From Neoroseomonas eburnea (GTDB lineage: Bacteria > Pseudomonadota > Alphaproteobacteria > Acetobacterales > Acetobacteraceae): DNA of 60,344 bases. The notes under the pieces were generated by a model, which was not told the DNA's origin, made no database searches, and saw only the letters and a program-made list of their open reading frames with translations. Shown piece after piece: positions 59,268 through 60,344 of the stretch; position 1 is the stretch's first letter; each line of letters begins with the position of its first letter. A program made the translations under genes and the position numbers. The stretch spans positions 1 through 60,344 of the forward strand of contig NZ_JAAEDL010000030.1 of NCBI RefSeq assembly GCF_018129005.1, given 5' to 3'.

Positions 59268-60344
59268 TCAGGAACCGCGCTGCAGCAGCGCCACCACCGC
59301 GCGCTGCCAGGTTTCCCACGCCTGGTCGGCGGCGGTGCCGGCCTGGTCGGCTTCCCGGCTGGCGGCGTTGAGGCGCCGCCGGGCCTCCTGCAGTTCCGGC
59401 CCGGTGCGGTCCTCGGCCGCCTGGCGGGCGCGGCCGAGGGCCTGGTCGGCGCTGCGATAGGCGCGGGCCTTCATCCGCGCATCGTCGAGCAGCCGCCGCA
59501 GGTCCTGCATCGCCTCGACGACCGCGGCGAGATCGGCGCGGCCCGGCGCCTCGGCCGGGGTGCGGGCGAGGATGTCCTGCAGCCGTTCCAGCGTGCCGGG
59601 CCCGCCGGGCAGGCGGCGCAGGTTCTGCTCGATGTCGAATTGCTGCCAGCGCAGCAGGATCGGCTCGCCCAGGCCGCTGTCCCACAGCGGCGTGTCCTGC
59701 CGCACCGCGCGCTCGAAGGGCAGGCGGATGGTCCGGGTGGTGCCGTCCAGCGCCGCCTCGTGCCGCAGGCCGAAATCGCCCTCGGAGACGATGGGAAAGC
59801 GCGGCGTGGCGCCGGAGCGGCGCGGCACGTCGATCACCAGCATGCCGCGCGCGCCGCGCGGGTCGATGGCGATCGCCGTCTCCTCCGTGCGGGCGAGGTC
59901 GATGCTGACATAGCCGCGGCGCAGCGCGATGCGCGTCACCCGCTCGGTGGTGGAGGAAGACTGGCTGAACTGCACGTCGCGGTCGCGCGCGAAGGCGAGG
60001 ATGCGCCCGTCGCCCGCGGGCATGGCGCGGATCTCGGCATCGCCCAGGAAGACGCCGGCTTCCGGCCCCTCGGCGCCATAGACGGTGGCAAGCCCGTCCG
60101 GCAGCGTGTGCTGGGAGGCGTTGCGGATGCGCACCGCCTGCAGCGGGTGGCGCGCGGCGAGATCCTGGATCCACCAGACGCGTTCCGCCGGCAGCCGGAC
60201 ATCGAGGAAGGGCACGTTCGCCGTCTGCCCGCTGCGGATGGTGACCGGCTCGGCGAGGACGAAGGCGACTCGGCCGGCGGAGGCCTCGGCGGTGGCCGCC
60301 GCGGCCGGCTGGGCCGGGGCAGCCGCCGCGCCGCCGGCCGGGGC
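59268..60344 (-). CDS. DUF4139 domain protein, C-terminal part (partial)
   Basis: The frame is open from the right edge to a stop at 59268-59270; 358 codons are visible and the start lies outside the window. An Ala-rich linker leads into RVAFVLAEPVTIRSGQTANVPFLD, then AVRIRNASQHTLPDGLATVY, VFLGDAEIRAMPAGDGRILAFARDRDVQ, and VIDVPRR. These match the beta-rich DUF4139 repeat. The last 130 residues are a charged helical coiled coil (ALGRARQAAEDRTGPELQEARRRLNAASREADQAG). DUF4139 proteins are often exported; the function is unknown. Confidence 0.65.
   Translation of the reverse strand, partial: APAGGAAAAPAQPAAAATAEASAGRVAFVLAEPVTIRSGQTANVPFLDVRLPAERVWWIQDLAARHPLQAVRIRNASQHTLPDGLATVYGAEGPEAGVFLGDAEIRAMPAGDGRILAFARDRDVQFSQSSSTTERVTRIALRRGYVSIDLARTEETAIAIDPRGARGMLVIDVPRRSGATPRFPIVSEGDFGLRHEAALDGTTRTIRLPFERAVRQDTPLWDSGLGEPILLRWQQFDIEQNLRRLPGGPGTLERLQDILARTPAEAPGRADLAAVVEAMQDLRRLLDDARMKARAYRSADQALGRARQAAEDRTGPELQEARRRLNAASREADQAGTAADQAWETWQRAVVALLQRGS

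Overview
The window is about 60 kb of very GC-rich DNA (third codon positions almost all G or C) from a Gram-negative alphaproteobacterium. The tamB-tamA pair, a TonB-dependent receptor, lipoproteins and an Aap-type binding protein all point that way. The best inference is a member of the Acetobacteraceae / Rhodospirillales (Roseomonas-like). That rests on gene content and on the style of the intergenic repeats, not on a marker gene. I see no phage, transposase, CRISPR array, tRNA or rRNA.

Layout. 1-930: end of an unknown gene, then a 5'-truncated aapJ remnant. 1170-6903: serA (-), urate hydroxylase puuD, a three-gene operon of two paralogous lipoproteins and an outer-membrane barrel, and uraH. 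7076-12618: an HNH-like orphan, a DUF1501/DUF1800 pair, and fusA standing alone outside a str operon. 12756-21117: a small secreted protein, MaoC and SDR enzymes, a stomatin/NfeD pair, a host-attachment-like protein, an LLM flavoprotein, a purine-type deaminase, and two tandem paralogous small membrane proteins with an HMA-like fold. 21325-27467: a heme-type TonB receptor with a Fur-like box, a 0.9-kb gene-poor stretch, DUF445, then a Zur-like box, an unannotated 35-codon membrane ORF and znuC-znuB. 27519-41872: Old Yellow Enzyme, a DASS transporter, tamA-tamB, an M20 amidohydrolase, a SnoaL-like protein, an HSL-type hydrolase and a PatZ-like lysine acetyltransferase. 42471-52947: an XRE regulator, glxR and hyi (glyoxylate/glycerate), an AI-2E-type permease, and a complete peptide ABC transporter operon. 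53339-60344: gamma-glutamyltransferase, yraN, a three-subunit xanthine-dehydrogenase-family operon, and the C-terminal part of a DUF4139 protein.

Functional theme. Several loci fit purine to glyoxylate catabolism: a guanine-deaminase-like enzyme, a molybdenum hydroxylase, PuuD, UraH, Hyi and GlxR. They are scattered and no connecting allantoin or gcl genes are visible. Metal homeostasis (heme receptor, Zn importer, HMA-like proteins) is a second theme.

The most unusual signal is not a gene. A mosaic family of structured intergenic elements occupies the window. A 144-197-bp multi-hairpin element occurs four times (13003, 17547, 42197, 53146), each time between convergent genes. It is usually accompanied by inverted pairs of a second module built from a GC-rich hairpin plus a CCAAAGGCC/GGCCTTTGG hairpin. 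Compensatory substitutions in the stems suggest that the structure itself is maintained.
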